Origin: Mucidula mucida
Lineage: Eukaryota; Basidiomycota; Agaricomycetes; Agaricales; Physalacriaceae
NCBI GenBank assembly: GCA_015501055.1
Contig: JADNYV010000250.1
Span: 1 to 50,945, forward strand
Length of the DNA stretch: 50,945 nucleotides
Direction: 5' to 3'
In this document: one piece after another, positions 12,237-24,982 of the stretch
How positions within the stretch are numbered: the first letter of the stretch is position 1
Layout: each line of letters opens with the position of its first letter
Notes under the pieces: generated by a model
Told to the model about the DNA's origin: nothing
Seen by the model: the letters and a program-made list of their open reading frames with translations, nothing else
Database searches by the model: none
Position numbers and translations under genes: made by a program

Positions 12237-13642
12237 TTACTTGCCGAGCCGAGGGTCTGTTACTCGCGTTATCCGAAAGCATCTATTCGCGTTGTTAGCA
12301 TACGCCAGGTACATATAGCGCGGAGGACTTGAACCTTTCGATACAGCAATTGAAAGAAGTCCGACTTGGGGATCACAGCTTTCAAGGATGCTTTGTATTC
12401 TTTGCTCCTCAGATCGAACACCGAAGACTCCTTGTATATAAGTTCGCCATCGATGTACTTCACATTGAAATAAGTCAGCGTGACGGTCAATGTCGAAGAT
12501 CAAAATGTCCTACGTGTTTGCGCGCGACCCAGATGGTCCTAGGGTGTCTGGCGAGAAGCATCTCCCATATGATCACGCCGACCGAATAGGCATCTGCCTT
12601 AGGACCATCACACCAGCCACCTCGTCTGACTTCCGGCGCGGCATACGCAGAGTCAATGCCAGATGTATTAACCATCGTGCCTTCGCGAGACGAATTGAGT
12701 TCAGTAAAGTACAGACTCTCGCCGAAATTCACGATCCGCACACGAAGGTCTTCAGAGTTTGGTGGCCCGTCGAGCATGATGTTTTCCGGCCTGAGGTCCA
12801 GATGCGCAATATCGCGTGAGTGCAGGAGGTAGACGCCAATCAGCTATCAAAAACCGGTCAGTAGCCGACCAAAGTACAACGACCGGAAACAAACAATCTC
12901 GGCAGTCCATCGGGCTATGTCGCGAAAAGATATTCTCTTTCGGTTGTTTATCGCATTATCCATAACATCCCGAAGAGACGTTTGGTAGTGCGGCTAGCGG
13001 AAACAGCTTCAGTCATAACGCCTAGTAGCTCAGAAAGGGACAGACCATAATGAGATATACTCTGTTCAGATCATCATGTCCAACCTGCAGAATCTCGCCC
13101 AGATACGGAGCGCCCATGTTGGTCTTTGCATTCGCTTTCAAAATCTCGATCTCCTTATAGACTCCGCCGAGAGCCTTGTACATGTCCCCCTGCTTGATGC
13201 GCTTGTCCGTCTTCGCGTCGCTCCGGATAACGAGCACCTTGACCGAACACGACCGGTCAGATGCATCGTGGGCTACGACTACTCCAGCACTGAGCTGTTT
13301 ATCCATATCGAGGCGGAAGTGGTTGTCGGGGAACGTTATCTTGTCCGGCAGATCGGTTGCAGGGACGAAAATCGGGACGTCGTGTGCATCGTCGCTGAAC
13401 AGAGAAACATCAGATTGGGAGGTAGGACTGGAAGCATTGGTGGAGGTTATGCCAGAGCTCTCCGACGAAGTTGTGGCGACGGATGAGTGGACGTCGGGCT
13501 GAGGTCTAGGAACATCCGGGTCGGGAACTAAGGGTGGTTCTCGGAAAGGAGATTCCTTTTCCTCGGAGCGAAGGCGACGGAGCAGTGGCGCGAATTGGAT
13601 ACAACTCGAAAAGCCTTCCCTGATACGTTTAAGAAATGTCAT
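12237..13642 (-). CDS. Protein-kinase-like protein with NFG instead of DFG (probable pseudokinase)
   Basis: It starts at 13642 (MTFLKRIREGFSSCIQFAPL) with a Ser/Thr/Pro-rich head, then a kinase N-lobe: SAGVVVAHDASDR and CSVKVLVI with a candidate beta-3 Lys, and YKEIEILKAN (alpha-C Glu). The next exon has TSLRDVMDNAINNRKRIS. Intron GTTTGT..GATAG (about 12840-12895) leads in frame to LIGVYLLHSRDIAHLDLRPE, whose HLDLRPEN is a good HxDLxxxN catalytic loop. The following magnesium motif reads VNFGES: Asp is replaced by Asn. An APE-like AAPEVRRGG and GVIIWEMLLA (helix F) follow. The exon around 13022-12970 needs frame changes to connect. It could be a regulatory pseudokinase or a decaying kinase. 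Confidence 0.65.
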
Positions 13643-14044
13643 AATAGCCCGAGTCGTCTGCTATCGCGATGCCACCGGACGAGGTGGATCGAGGCCGAGG
13701 ATGAGTGTGTCGGATTATCGCGGTGGATCACGTAGCGAACGTTAAGGTTTATGAAAAGAAAGAACAAGGGGCAGTGCTCCACGTTGAAAACAAAGGCCAT
13801 CACGTGTATTAGCGCTTGTTTTATTGTTTTGTCCGAAAAAGGAACAAGGTAGGCGCGGCTGCGGGACGCGGTGTAATCAACAGTATCTCATAGATCACGG
13901 GCCGCCAAGGTGGTGCATAGAAAGGGCCAGAGCGATGCTTCTCTTTCTCCTGAAGGGTTGATACGGAGAAGGATGAGGTCCGTGTCCAGGAAGTTCTCAT
14001 GATGTGACGTGCCTGCAGCTAGAGGAAACTAGCAATGTCATTTC
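13643..14044. other. Intergenic, no gene seen
   Basis: Upstream of the kinase-like gene and outside the inverted duplication; no supported feature. Confidence 0.5.
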
Positions 14045-14428
14045 GTGTAGAGTAGCTACAACATCGTCGCCGTTCGGAGAGCTGTAACAGTCGTTCCGAG
14101 AGTATCTGAAGCGGACTTGAGTATAAGGTCTAACCGACACCAGAATACAAACCCGACGGCGAGGCTGCGACGGCGCCTGAAATATCATAAGCGAATATAC
14201 CGCAGTGGTAGTGGTGGAAGGAGGACAAGTATTTTGACCACGTGGGGTGTTAGGATCTCCAATGCCGCCTTTGCCGATGTATGGCAGGAACGACCTCGCG
14301 CCACCTGTAAGCTTAAGAGGGCGAAAGAGTAGATAGTTGAGAAGAAATATATGATATGTGCATACCGACAATAGGTGACAGTAGATAACGAGTAATACAT
14401 AGTGCATAGAGTAAGTAGTGGGATAGAA

Positions 14429-15915
14429 TTACAGCATAGGTGCATCCAACTCGTCTAGCGATTTGTTGCAATCCGCCCGTGTATGTTCACCGGCCTTATA
14501 CGCTGCCTTGAAGCATGCTCGCGAGCATACAACAAAAGCCTTGCATTTCGCACATCGTTTATACCTCTTCGACTCGCACACCTTGTCGTCGCACTGATAC
14601 ATGACGTTAGTTCGATTTCATGGAGCAAAAGCACCATATGGCTCTCACCTTTGAATTCATACACGGTATGATGAGCTTCTCGCGTTCTGGCGACGGCAGA
14701 ACAACCATGCTCTCGATCTTATCCAGGAAGCCATGGAACGCCACCGTCAGCCCATTCTGCGACTGTAGTAGTTTCGGCAAGCTCTCCCACAGTTCCGTGT
14801 TAGATCTTAGAGCCGTCAGTAGGCCGTGTACGCGTATGGCGATACGCCTGCTCCTCAAGCACCAGTCGGATATGTACTGAAGTATGGATGGCATCGTACC
14901 ACACGTCCTCGCGGGGTACTGCCCAAAGATCGATACAGCATAAACGATGATATCGAGGAGCCCGCATTTAAGTGCGCGTTCGAGAGCGTAGGAGCTTGAG
15001 ACCTCGCATCTCAGGAGTCCGTAAAGCTCGCAGCAGACGGCGTGCACATGGAAATAGGCTGAGTGGTCGAGACCTGCGCGCGTATCTTGAATGACGAAGC
15101 GACGAAGAATACCGCATAGTGCTTCAAGTGCGCCTTGATGAAAAAAGAGTCTTCGCAGGCTTGGACAAGCTCGCCCAAGGACCCCGAGTCCACACATGTT
15201 CGTGGTCAAGCTCTGCGGTGGGGAAAATGTGGGATTGGGAGGAGACTGCAAGTAATTATGAGGCGTGACAGGCCTTGGCAGAACGATGAACGCTTCATCT
15301 TGCCAACAACGTGCACGAGGGCTTCCCGGGTGGGGACGTAGGTGTATAACGTCGCGATGACATTGACGAGATCCGGAGCAGCAGGGTGGCAGGTCGTTGC
15401 AGATGAAAAGGATATCCACAGTTGTATGATTGTGTCGATGTCGACTGTGAGGGAGTCAGACTCGGCAAAGTGCCTGCGGCCGGATTGATGGTGAAGGAGG
15501 TTTTTGAGTGCAAATACTACAGGCATATCTACAGGACGAACTCCGCCTGCTGTTGGGAGACAGAGGACAGAGATACGAAGGGCCTTAAGGATGCACGGGA
15601 ACAGAACAGGCGCAATTTGCGGCATGTTGTCGACGAGCATTGGCTCGAGAGTTGAAGGTGCAGGGGTGAAGAATTGTCCGACAGCTTCAATTGCGAGAAG
15701 AATCTCTTCAAGCTGGTTCAGGTCGGGGATGAAGGCTAGGAGCGCAGTCATAATCCCATCAAGGGATTTGTTGGATGCCGCAAGGTGTCTGACCAGAGCG
15801 CGGGAATTGGGAGTGGGATTGGCAAGGCAATGGGGACCGAATTAGCAAACTGACAACGACGTTAAGCAACGGCTGGTAAACTACAGTGGAGGTTTACCAT
15901 GAAAGTTAAGGTCAT
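14429..15915 (-). CDS. MYND zinc-finger protein, copy A
   Basis: The likely start is ATG 15913-15915 (MTLTFM), then intron GTAAAC..GTCAG, then a helical, ARM-like region with LVRHLAASNKSLDGIMTALL, NMPQIAPVLFPCILKALRIS, LTTNMCGLGVLGRACPSLRR, LLDIIVYAVSIFG and SRRIAIRVHGLL. A short intron after CMNSK leads to the C-terminal finger CDDKVCESKRYKRCAKCKAF followed by VVCSRACFKAAYKAGEHTRA and DC, with the MYND Cys/His order. Stop TAA at 14429-14431. Single-base frame breaks occur at about 15810 (one A fewer than copy B) and elsewhere in the middle. MYND fingers bind proline-rich partner peptides; the cellular role is unknown. Confidence 0.7.
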
Positions 15916-16230
15916 CGTGATTAAAGAAGTGAGGAATGGGTGGCAATGAGTGGTAGAGGTATGAATATGTTGTCGTCTACGCGGCGGACTACTTATATAG
16001 CCCGTAGTAGCGTTTCTCCGGTGGACCGTGGACGACAATGGTATTCCAAATTGGGTAATCGCACAATCAGTGACAAACTCGTGTGCCATTGTTCGACGAA
16101 TTTTGGGATGCCATGGTCGGTCCACAAAAGGGTCAAATACCTCTCGGACCTTGTAGTTGACCGTGGACCAAGTCCCATAGAGTTCCATAGAGAACCGGAA
16201 GTGTGGCGTCATTATGAAAACGACTATTCA
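15916..16230 (-). promoter_or_regulatory. Conserved promoter of MYND copy A
   Basis: On the minus strand a CTATATAAG TATA box lies near 15992-16000, about 80 bp before the ATG. Upstream, 16021-16125 contains an imperfect inverted repeat bounded by GTGGACCG (16021) and CGGTCCAC (16118-16125), each arm carrying an ATGG..TTCCAAA-like core; a further CCGTGGACC occurs near 16160. The same layout is seen before copies B and C. Confidence 0.6.
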
Positions 16231-17265
16231 ACGTGGAGGGCTGTAAGCGGGGAAGAAATCACGATTTAAAAAGCTGATAACTCTCAAGTTATAAAAAATG
16301 GAGCTCGGCAAGTATGTCCCGATACAGGAGCCGGGTCTGCGTATCTGCTGCTTTCAATAGTCACCCAACGGCGTCATACCTAACAAGGTAAACAAAGAGC
16401 CATTGACCGATTGCGACAACTCACTGGTCTCATGACACAGAACTGGTATTTCGGCGGGGAGACTTTGCTCGAAATGCTAGGGCGCTAGGAGAGTGAGGGA
16501 GCTACTCGGGAACAGTAGATCCCGTGCTGTTCGCTTCAAGTTTGAACCTGCTTCAAATCCTCTCACCTCCGAATCGTAGTTGTAGAGCATCGTCGACAAA
16601 TCGGACCACTGTAGAGGTCATTGAACAGTCGGGCACGCAGTATGCACTTGGAGGCCTTGCCGATACCTTCAGTGAAGCTGTTTTAGGCGCGCTGACAAGT
16701 AGACCTCGAATAAGAGAGCCGAATCAGCTTATTTATGAGAAGAGGCCAAGTCGTAGACGAGGAGATGTAGTATTCACCGTCACATGTACAGTGTTATACC
16801 CAACTGTCATCTCCTTCAATCAGGTGGTAAGGTCAAGTCCAATCCCGTACGTTGCGAACCAGCAATGTAGGTGGTGAGCGCAACGAAATCATGTAGACCT
16901 ACATACGCTAGCATATCATTGCACTTCAACTCGGAGGGTAAAAGTCCTCGCACGTCTACGTGTGCACGTCAAGAGTTGTTCATACGTCGGGATCGAACGA
17001 CTGGTTCGTTGATTGTCGAAAGGAGCAATGAAAATGGCGATGGTGGTGGGAAGGAAAGTTGGGTAGCCGGTCCGATGTACCGCCACGCTGTAGCTTTTCA
17101 ATTAAGTGCAGCCCGCTTTGAATCATTCGAAGATAGCCTAGTAACTCGACTCTTTGCGAAAAGCACCTCATGATACTAGTAGGGTGCCCTTAACGAGCCC
17201 TGGCTCTGGCTGAGCCAGTGCGTAGACACTGACAGGCATGTAGAAGGTTTTTTTAGTTGGATGGA

Positions 17266-19268
17266 CGCTCGCGTCATTTCGCGGATTGATTCGATAGCGG
17301 GCATCAAAGCTGGTGTATGCCAGAAAAAGCGCACATGAGTCACGCTCGGGCTTCTTCTCTTCTGGGAGAAGTGTTCTGTGCATGCGAGAGGACATGTCCT
17401 CACAATGATCGAACATAAAAACCGTATACCCTCGTCGCTTAGGTATTGATGCGAAGGTAGTACACGAGAGCCATCATGATGTTCACCCGCCATTCTGTTG
17501 GGCAATCACCGAAACGCCTCTTACAGGCACCCATTGTCAGTATAAACAAAAACGAAGGAGTTACAAAGATGAATTGAGCATTGATCGACTGGTCTGACAT
17601 AGACCCTGATAGAACACGCTGAAGAATAAAGGCTTGCAGTACGGATAGAATGCCTGGTGATGGTTGATGATGGGCGGCACTCCACGCTCGGAAAGCCGTT
17701 CCCACCGAACCCAGCTACGCCACAAGCGCCAGATCAAAACGTGCCATAATCCCGTCGGAGCCCAGCCTAAGCATACTCTAACGTTATCGTGGTGGAGCAT
17801 CCCCATATACACAACTTTGAATAGACGTATCGGAGATTGATGATACCTGCAAATCCTACGCCCCAATCGCGAATCCATCTTGGGGAGGCAAGTGCCTAAT
17901 GCAGAACCCATATCACCGACCATGGAGTGTGTACGTCCCGTTCCCTAGACAGCCAGAATATAGAACGCTTCACGCGTTGTAATCCATGTAAACGTGGAGC
18001 CTCGACATCCATCTAGCATTCGCCGTAGAAGGTGGAACTGCCACAGCGACCATATGCGCTGACATCGACTAGAAACTGCGCGCGTAAAGTGGCAAAGAAC
18101 AGGCTGACGGCAGGAAGTGTAATGGTCGCGAAGAGGAATGCATTTCATTGAAATAGAAAAACATAGATTGGCACCTTGTGTCAAGAATCTTGGAGGAGGG
18201 AGATGCATGCCTGTAGAAGGAACCGATACTAGAAACCGTAGTAGCAGCCCGCACGCGAAGCAATCGCGAAGAGGATTACGCCATTTCGAATTGAAACGAG
18301 ATGACATTGATCGTACGTCTGGAAGGAAGGACAGAAGTCGATGAATTATGCATACAGCAGTTAGACCGGCGTTAAAGCAGTACTCTTCATGTCGAGGGCA
18401 AATTACATGCGTGAGATTACAAACAGCGCAATAGTACATACGAGTAGATGCACCGATGCGCCCTGTTGTAGGAAGCAAATGCTTCATACATTCGTCGCCG
18501 CCTGGAGAGTTCATTACAGACGTGATACTGCGCAGATTGTGAAAGTATCAAAACGATGCACGCTGTTATCTGTAGGCGTGAGGGTATTTCCTTGGAAAAA
18601 AGACATGACGCACTCGAGGCAAACACACGGCGATCTACTCCCGCATTGTGCATGTGGGGTTGAGCTGTTTATGTCCAGGGCACAACATATGCGTCTAATT
18701 GCAAATCTTAAGGCAAGGAGATGTTATACACTGCGACGCGTCGTAGTACAAGCAGTCCGTACCGATAACCATGATGGGCGCGCCAAGACGAGACGCCACT
18801 TGTCTCTGTAAATATATGGGTCTGTTTATATCGCGCGTTAGGACGTACATAAGAGGTGGGGTATCGGACGAACGAAAAGGCGACCATCGCCTTCTTGCCT
18901 GGACATCGAAGAGAAGACAGCGCGCCGATGCTTGGTGGATAGGGGTCTGCACGCTACCAGAAGCCAATTATAGAAAAAGCGACGTCTACAAATGCGAAGA
19001 CGTCTGCGCCTTTGCAGACATCATCCGTACGAGCGACAGCTAAAGCGCGAAGGCAAGTCAATGGGCAGTAATGGGTTGCGCAGTGCGGTCGCGTATGCCG
19101 AGTCCTAGGTCGACAGTTGGTCCATCATGCGCTCGGTTATCGTGTACAGGGCGCCGTCGGGGACGTGGTGGTGGAGGTCGTCGAAAGAGGGATTCCGGCC
19201 GACCAAAGCGGCACAAATAATTTTGAATCTGCTTCCGTCCCAACCTCCACGTCGCCGACCACGACGTT
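17266..19268. other. Unassigned stretch between duplication arm A and the glycosyltransferase
   Basis: Several minus-strand open frames occur (17561-17923, 17945-18514) with scattered hydrophobic runs, but no recognisable family motif and no frame-consistent introns. They may be the relic of a membrane-protein gene or chance. I do not assign a function. Confidence 0.4.
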
Positions 19269-21552
19269 ATGCCCCCCGCCGGGCTACCAGTCTCCTACCA
19301 AAAGGGCCACAAATCCCAGCCGTCTTGGACGAAGCAGGTGCTCGTGCCCATTCCCGGTGTTCCGACCCGCCGCTTGCGCATCATCGTGCCCAATTCTACT
19401 CGTATCAGTCGGAAACGCGGCCTGCTGCTCATATGCCTAGCATGCCTGGCGATGGTGTTGACGGTGACGGCGTTGCGGAAGGGATTCGGCCGCCAAGAGC
19501 GATGGGAGCCGTTTACACCTAGAGAGCCGTCCACGCTCGTCTACCGCCGCGACGACCTGCAGCGAATATGGGAATGGGAGATTGCGAGCGGGCATTATCC
19601 TTCAAAACGGAGCAGTGCGTGCCTTCTCTGTGTGCTTTGTATGGAGCTCATCGTCCGCGGACAGTACCTAGACAAATCGGCTTCAAGTCGTCGCCCTCAA
19701 ATCCTGCGCTACCACCACCACAACGTACCTTACGCCCTTCACGATATCGCCCGCCACAGACCGTGGCTACGACCCAGGCAGACACCGACACCCTCGGCGT
19801 CGGTCCGAAACGCACCTATCTCGATATACAGGCTACTCCTCCCAATGTTGCATATCCGCCTCGTCCTCTTGCCGGCAGTGTAGCCGACCTCGACGTCCTC
19901 ATGAAGCATTGCGACTTTTCCGATGCAAAGGTACGCATGTATTCTGGTTATCGACATCCGCTAATGAGGTACAGTATGTCCGCGACTGTCTCGAAGTACT
20001 TAGGCTCGGCGCTGGCTTGGACAACGGCGATCGGACGAGGAGAGGCAGGATGGATGATTGGAAGTACATCTACCTCGAGCAGAACGACACCACCACAGAG
20101 CCAGAGGACGGCGACGTTGGCGACACCGTTGTTCCGAATCCCGTATTCCGCCCGCCCGTTGACGTACAGAACTTGGCAGAGCTCTTGAAAAAGGATGGCG
20201 CTACATACGAGTCCCAGGTCTCCCTCCCCGCACCTCTTACTCACCGAGTTGGTTCCTCCGCCTGCGATACAGAGAATCCTCGCCTATTCCATATGTTCTG
20301 GACAGGTCCATTCACCGACAAACCGTATCTCGCTCTCCTCTCCTTCCTCTTTACCCAAAACACCGGCATACATCTCAAGGACGACCCGTCGCCCAATGTC
20401 TGCCGCCCACAGTTCTGGCTTTGGATCAACCCAGGCCCTGCAGCATCCATTCCGAACCCCAACGCCATGCACGACATGTTCGAGGGCTTGAAGAAGAGTC
20501 CGTGGGCGGCACCCTTCCTTCACCACCGCTTCCACGATGTCATCAAGTTCAAGATGTGGAATACGACAGAGCAGCTGGACGGCATACCCGAACTTAAAGA
20601 CGAATGGCGCGAACTGAAGGATCAATTGTTCAACTCGGGTGGGTACGTGATCAGCGTGCCGGACCAGAACGCGTCCAGCACCAAGACGGATGAGGAGGAC
20701 ATTGTCAATCGTGCTGGCAGCAAATCCTCCAGCTCGTATGACCGTCTGTCTGTCATCCTATCCGACATGGCGCGTTTGTGCTATGTCATCGTTTCGGTGG
20801 CATCTATCTCGACGCGGACACGCTCTTCCTTCGCGACTGGGAGGAACTTTGGGGCTGGACGGGCGCTTTCGCATATCGTTGGTCGCGTCTGGACAAGTAT
20901 AACACGGCCGTCCTGCGTATGCACAAAGGCTCCGCACTCGGGACATTCCTCTTCCGCACCGCCATGAAGAATGGTTTGGACTTTCACCCGATGAGTATAT
21001 CGCGCTATACTGCGGATGCATATCTCGAAGGACTGCTTTGAGGCTTCCCGATGCCCTGTTTGATTCGGCGTGGTTGAACACGGAGTACTATCAGCGAGAT
21101 AGACCCCCTCAACCGTACTTTACCGAGTATGTCCCGCTATTCCTTTCTATCATGTCTCTAATCCTCGTTTAGATTTGGAGATTTCTTCGACACGCCAGTC
21201 CAGAGTAGCGCTGCACCGCAGGCGTTAGGCTTCCACGGGTTCTTTAGAGGCGCATTCTCGTATCATTTCCACAACTTTTGGTATGCTGTTTTTCTTTCGG
21301 CGCACTATCTTGTTCACATGAGGTTATAGGTGGAAACCTTTCGACCCATCGCGAAACTTTCCCGACCTGGGACAGCGCTTTCTCGCAGGCGAGCAGAGCG
21401 CGCGGGCCAAGTTGAACATGTCCGACGAGCAGGGCGACGATGTGTCGGAGGACAAGCGGGATCTCGACTGGTCTGCGGTGATGAAACGGACTTTTGAGGC
21501 GTATATACGCGGTGAGCGGCCGAATATGTATGGGGAGTGGATACAGTGGTAG
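19269..21552 (+). CDS. GT32-like DXD glycosyltransferase, type II membrane protein
   Basis: ATG 19269; a single N-terminal anchor RGLLLICLACLAMVLTVTAL at about residues 50-70 suggests Golgi type II topology. Introns 19615-19664 and 19930-19973, and those closed by TTTAG|A near 21173 and ATAG|G near 21329, all restore frame. The catalytic region has NPRLFHMFWTGPF and PQFWLWIN, then LCHRFGGIYLDADTLFLRDW, the DXD signature of the 'sugar-binding region containing DXD' family (Och1 and alpha-1,4-glycosyltransferase type). It ends GEWIQW with TAG 21550-21552. Two single-base frame breaks, near 20775 (just before LCHRFGG) and near 21040 (after AYLEGLL), interrupt an otherwise normal gene. Donor and acceptor sugars are unknown. 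Confidence 0.75.
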
Positions 21553-22494
21553 GTATGGGGGGTGTTGTAATATGGCTTCGGGGACGCATTTATGTTATAG
21601 CGATTGTATTTGATTTGGGTATATAATACATACACTATTTGGGTGGACGGTGATGTTATGTTGGTGTGTGAAAGGTGTGCAAAGCTACGAAAGCAAAGTT
21701 TAGAGGTATGAGTTGGGAATTGAGCATTTCTTACAAGCCATGTCTCGGTCATTTTGGTGAGCGCCACCAGCCAGATCTTCATAATATAGAGTAACTAATA
21801 GGATGGTTCTCGGGGGCGTAGAGAAAGGTTCTATCCCGCGCTGTATGTGTTCAAATTCTCTAACGAGTCAAGCTGTAAACGGTGAGCAGCATGCGGTCAA
21901 GCACGCCGTCTGATAAGCACTTTCGCTTGTTAGAATCTTTCTACATAGCCAGAAGGTTGTGTTACCACATTCCTTTCTCTCCTCACTGCGATGGTGCACC
22001 ATGTGCCAGATTTTTTTTCTCCTGCGTAGGTTCCAATGACACGATCTCTCTGTCGGGCGGACGGTCCTTTTATTTCCGTCGCGTTCGTCACTGAAGACAC
22101 ATTACACGTACGCTTTCTCGCTTCATTGCCGACGCGGGTTCCTGACGGACCAAATGTCGACTTTGGAGATGATAGACGTATATATGTGACTGTGAATACT
22201 ACGTCTCTTGGTTCTCTCGCGTCGGAAGCATGCACACCTCCTAATCTTTCGCGGAGCGTCTGTCCCGAAATACCTCATTACCACGCCCGGACACGCTCTT
22301 TTTAACAACAGCTTTTTACATGGCACTGCCCTACTTCCATTGAGACCGTCAAGTCTTCAATCGTCAAGTCGTAGGAATCTGAGTCGCTCAATGGTTCTTC
22401 AATTGTTTACGGTTTGGATTGTCACAATGGTGGGTGAACAGACGGGCTGCTATATCGGAACATTCTTATCGAGCTACTTCCATGATTTCCGGCT
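21553..22494. other. Intergenic, no gene seen
   Basis: Follows the glycosyltransferase stop. AT-rich 3' flank to about 21800, then open frames without motif or introns up to the start of duplication arm B. Confidence 0.45.
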
Positions 22495-23199
22495 CTCCAT
22501 TCCAACTAAGAAACCCTTGTACATGCCTGTCGGTGTCTACGCACTAGGTTGAGCCAGAGCCAGAGTAGTTTGCGCAGAGTCGAGTTGGCTCTTGGGGATG
22601 TGAGATTTTGTGTTTCGCTATCTTAAAAATTATTCCGAGAAGCGTGGCGTGCACGATTCGGACCGGCTATCCAGCTTTCCTATTACCATCATCACCATTT
22701 TCATTGCTCTACAAGCCGACGCGCTTATATGCGGCCGATCGTAAGAGTGCATCTGGACACCGATAGCCAAGTGTTGCCCAAAGTACTGTTCGATGACACT
22801 GCGAAGTGGTCCGACTTGTCGACGATGCTCCACAAACGATTTGGAGGTGAGAGGACTTGAGGCAGGTTCAAACGTGAAGCGAACAGCACGGGATGTGCTG
22901 TTTCCGCGAGAGAACGGCGGTAGCTCTGCCTCACTCTCCTAGCGCCCTAGCATTTCGCGCAAAGCCTATCACTGATAGCAATTCTGTCTCATGAAGCCAG
23001 TGAGTCGTCGGACTCTGACAATGGCTCTTTGCTCACCGTATTAGATGTGACGCCGTTGGGTGACTCTTGAGAGCAGCGGCGCAGACGCGGCTCCTATATG
23101 GAGACATACTTGCCGACTCGCTTTTTTTGCTACTTTGCTACTTTGCGAGTTTTCTGCCTTAGATTTTGTATTTTCGCTCCGCTTACAGCTTGAATAGTC

Positions 23200-23504
23200 G
23201 TTTTCATAATGACGCCACACTTCCGGTTCTCTATGGAACTCTATGGGACTTGGTCCACGGTCAACTACAAGGTCCGAGAGGTATTTGACCCTTTTGTGGA
23301 CAGACCATGGCATCCCAAAATTCGTCGAACAATGGCACACGAGTTTGTCACTGATTGTGCGATTACCCAATTTGGAATACCATTGTCGTCCACGGTCCAC
23401 CGGAGAAACGCTACTACGGGTATATAAGTAGTCCGCCGCGTAGACGACAACATATTCATACCTCTACCACTCATTGCCACCCATTCCTCACTTCTTTGAT
23501 CACG
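23200..23504 (+). promoter_or_regulatory. Conserved promoter of MYND copy B
   Basis: It has a TATATAAG box at 23421-23428, about 77 bp before the ATG. GGTCCACGG near 23256, GTGGACAGACC near 23296 and CACGGTCCACC near 23393 reproduce the inverted GTGGACC-type motifs of copy A. The opening AATGACGCCACACTTCCG is also found before copy C. Confidence 0.6.
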
Positions 23505-24982
23505 ATGACTTAACTTTATGGTAACCTCCACTGTGTTTACCAGCCGTTGCTTAACGTCGTTCTCAGTTTGCTAATTCGGTTCCCATTGCCTTGCACAATC
23601 CCACCCCCAATTCCCGCGCTCTGGTCAGGCACCTTGCGGCATCCAACAAATCCCTTGATGGGATTATGACTGCGCTCCTAGCCTTCATCCCCGACCTGAA
23701 CCAGCTTGAAGAGATTCTTCTCGCAATTGAAGCTGTCGGACAATTCTTCACCCCTGCACCTTCAACTCTCGAGCCAATGCTCGTCGACAACATGCCGCAA
23801 ATTGCGCCTGTTCTGTTCCCGTGCATCCTTAAGGCCCTTCGTATCTCTGTCCTCTGTCTCCCAACAGCAGGCGGAGTTCGTCCTGTAGATATGCCTGTAA
23901 TATTTGCACTCAAAAACCTCCTTCACCATCAATCCGGCCGCAGCACTTTTCCGAGTCTGACTCCCTCACAGTTGACATCGATGTAATCATTCAACTGTGG
24001 ATATCCTTTCATCTGCAACGACCTGCCACCCTGCTGCTCCGGATCTCGTCAATGTCATCGCGACGTTATACACCTACGTCCCCACCCGGGAAGCCCTCGT
24101 GCACGTCGTTGGCAAGATGAAGCGTTCATCATTCTGCCAAGGCCTGTCACGCCTCATACTTACTTGCAGTCTCCTCCCAATCCCACATTTTCCCCACCGC
24201 AGAGCTTGACCACGAACATGTGTGGACTCGGGGTCCTTGGGCGAGCTTGTCCAAGCCTGCGAAGACTCTTTTTTCATCAAGGCGCACTTGAAGCACTCTG
24301 CGGTATTCTCCGTCGCTTCGTCATTCAAGATACCACGCAGGTCTCGACCATTCAGCCTATTTCCATGTGCACGCTGTTTGCTATGAGCTTTACGGACTCC
24401 TGAGATGCGAGGTCTCAAGCTCCTACGCTCTTGAACGCGCGCTCAAATGCGGGCTCCTCGATATCATCGTGTATGCTGTATCGATCTTTGGGCAGTACCC
24501 CGCGAGGACGTGTGGTACGATGCCATCCATACTTCAGTACATATCCGACTGGTGCTTGAGGAGCAGGCGTATCGCCATACGCGTACACGGCCTACTGACG
24601 GCTCTAAGATCTAACACGGAACTGTGGGAGAGCTTGCCGAAACTACTACCGTCTCAGAATGGGCTGACGGTGGCGTTCCATCAGTTCTTGGATAAGATCG
24701 CGAGTATGGTTGTTCTGCTGTTGCCAGAACGCGAGAAGATCCTTATACCGTGTATGAATTCAAAGGTGAGAGCCATATGGTGCTTTTGCTTTATGAAAAA
24801 GAACTGACGTGATTGATTAGTGCGACGACAAGGTGTGCGAGTCGAAGAGGTATAAACGATGTGCGAAATGCAAGGCTTTTGTTGTATGCTCGCGAGCATG
24901 CTTCAAGGCAGCGTATAAGGCCGGTGAACATACGCGTGCGGATTGCACCAAATCGCTAGACGAGTTGGATGCACTGCTGTAA
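23505..24982 (+). CDS. MYND zinc-finger protein, copy B
   Basis: Nearly identical to copy A at nucleotide level. ATG 23505, but here the third codon reads TAA because one C is missing relative to copy A (ATGACTTAA against ATGACCTTAA). Downstream, NPTPNSRALVRHLAASNKSL and the helical core are in frame with the expected intron junction. Further single-base breaks lie near 23945-24000 and 24330. The finger CDDKVCESKRYKRCAKCKAF..CSRACFKAAYKAGEH..DC is intact after a short intron, and the protein ends LDELDALL with TAA 24980-24982. As written neither A nor B has an unbroken reading frame, and the breaks differ between them. Confidence 0.7.

Larger units (their letters stand above)
14045..17265 (-). 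repeat. Arm A of an inverted duplication (partner 22495-25345)
   Basis: The reverse complement of this stretch aligns nearly collinearly with 22495-25345: MYND gene, its promoter, and about 1 kb beyond. Shared stretches outside the gene include CTCCTAGCGCCCTAGCATTT, TGACGCCGTTGGGTGACT, ACATACTTGCCGA and CATGCCTGTC.GTGTCTACGC. The gene and promoter part is almost identical; the outer part near 16300-17265 is clearly diverged and has small indels. Ends were judged by eye. Confidence 0.8.

Noticed and set aside
15862..16212. 116-codon frame upstream of MYND copy A, also present before copy B
   Set aside because: Conserved only through the recent duplication; in copy C just the first few codons match. 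The stretch carries the TATA box and palindromes, so it is better read as promoter.
17561..18514. Possible minus-strand membrane-protein gene
   Set aside because: Hydrophobic runs exist, but no family motif and no frame-consistent introns were found, so no function or gene was called.
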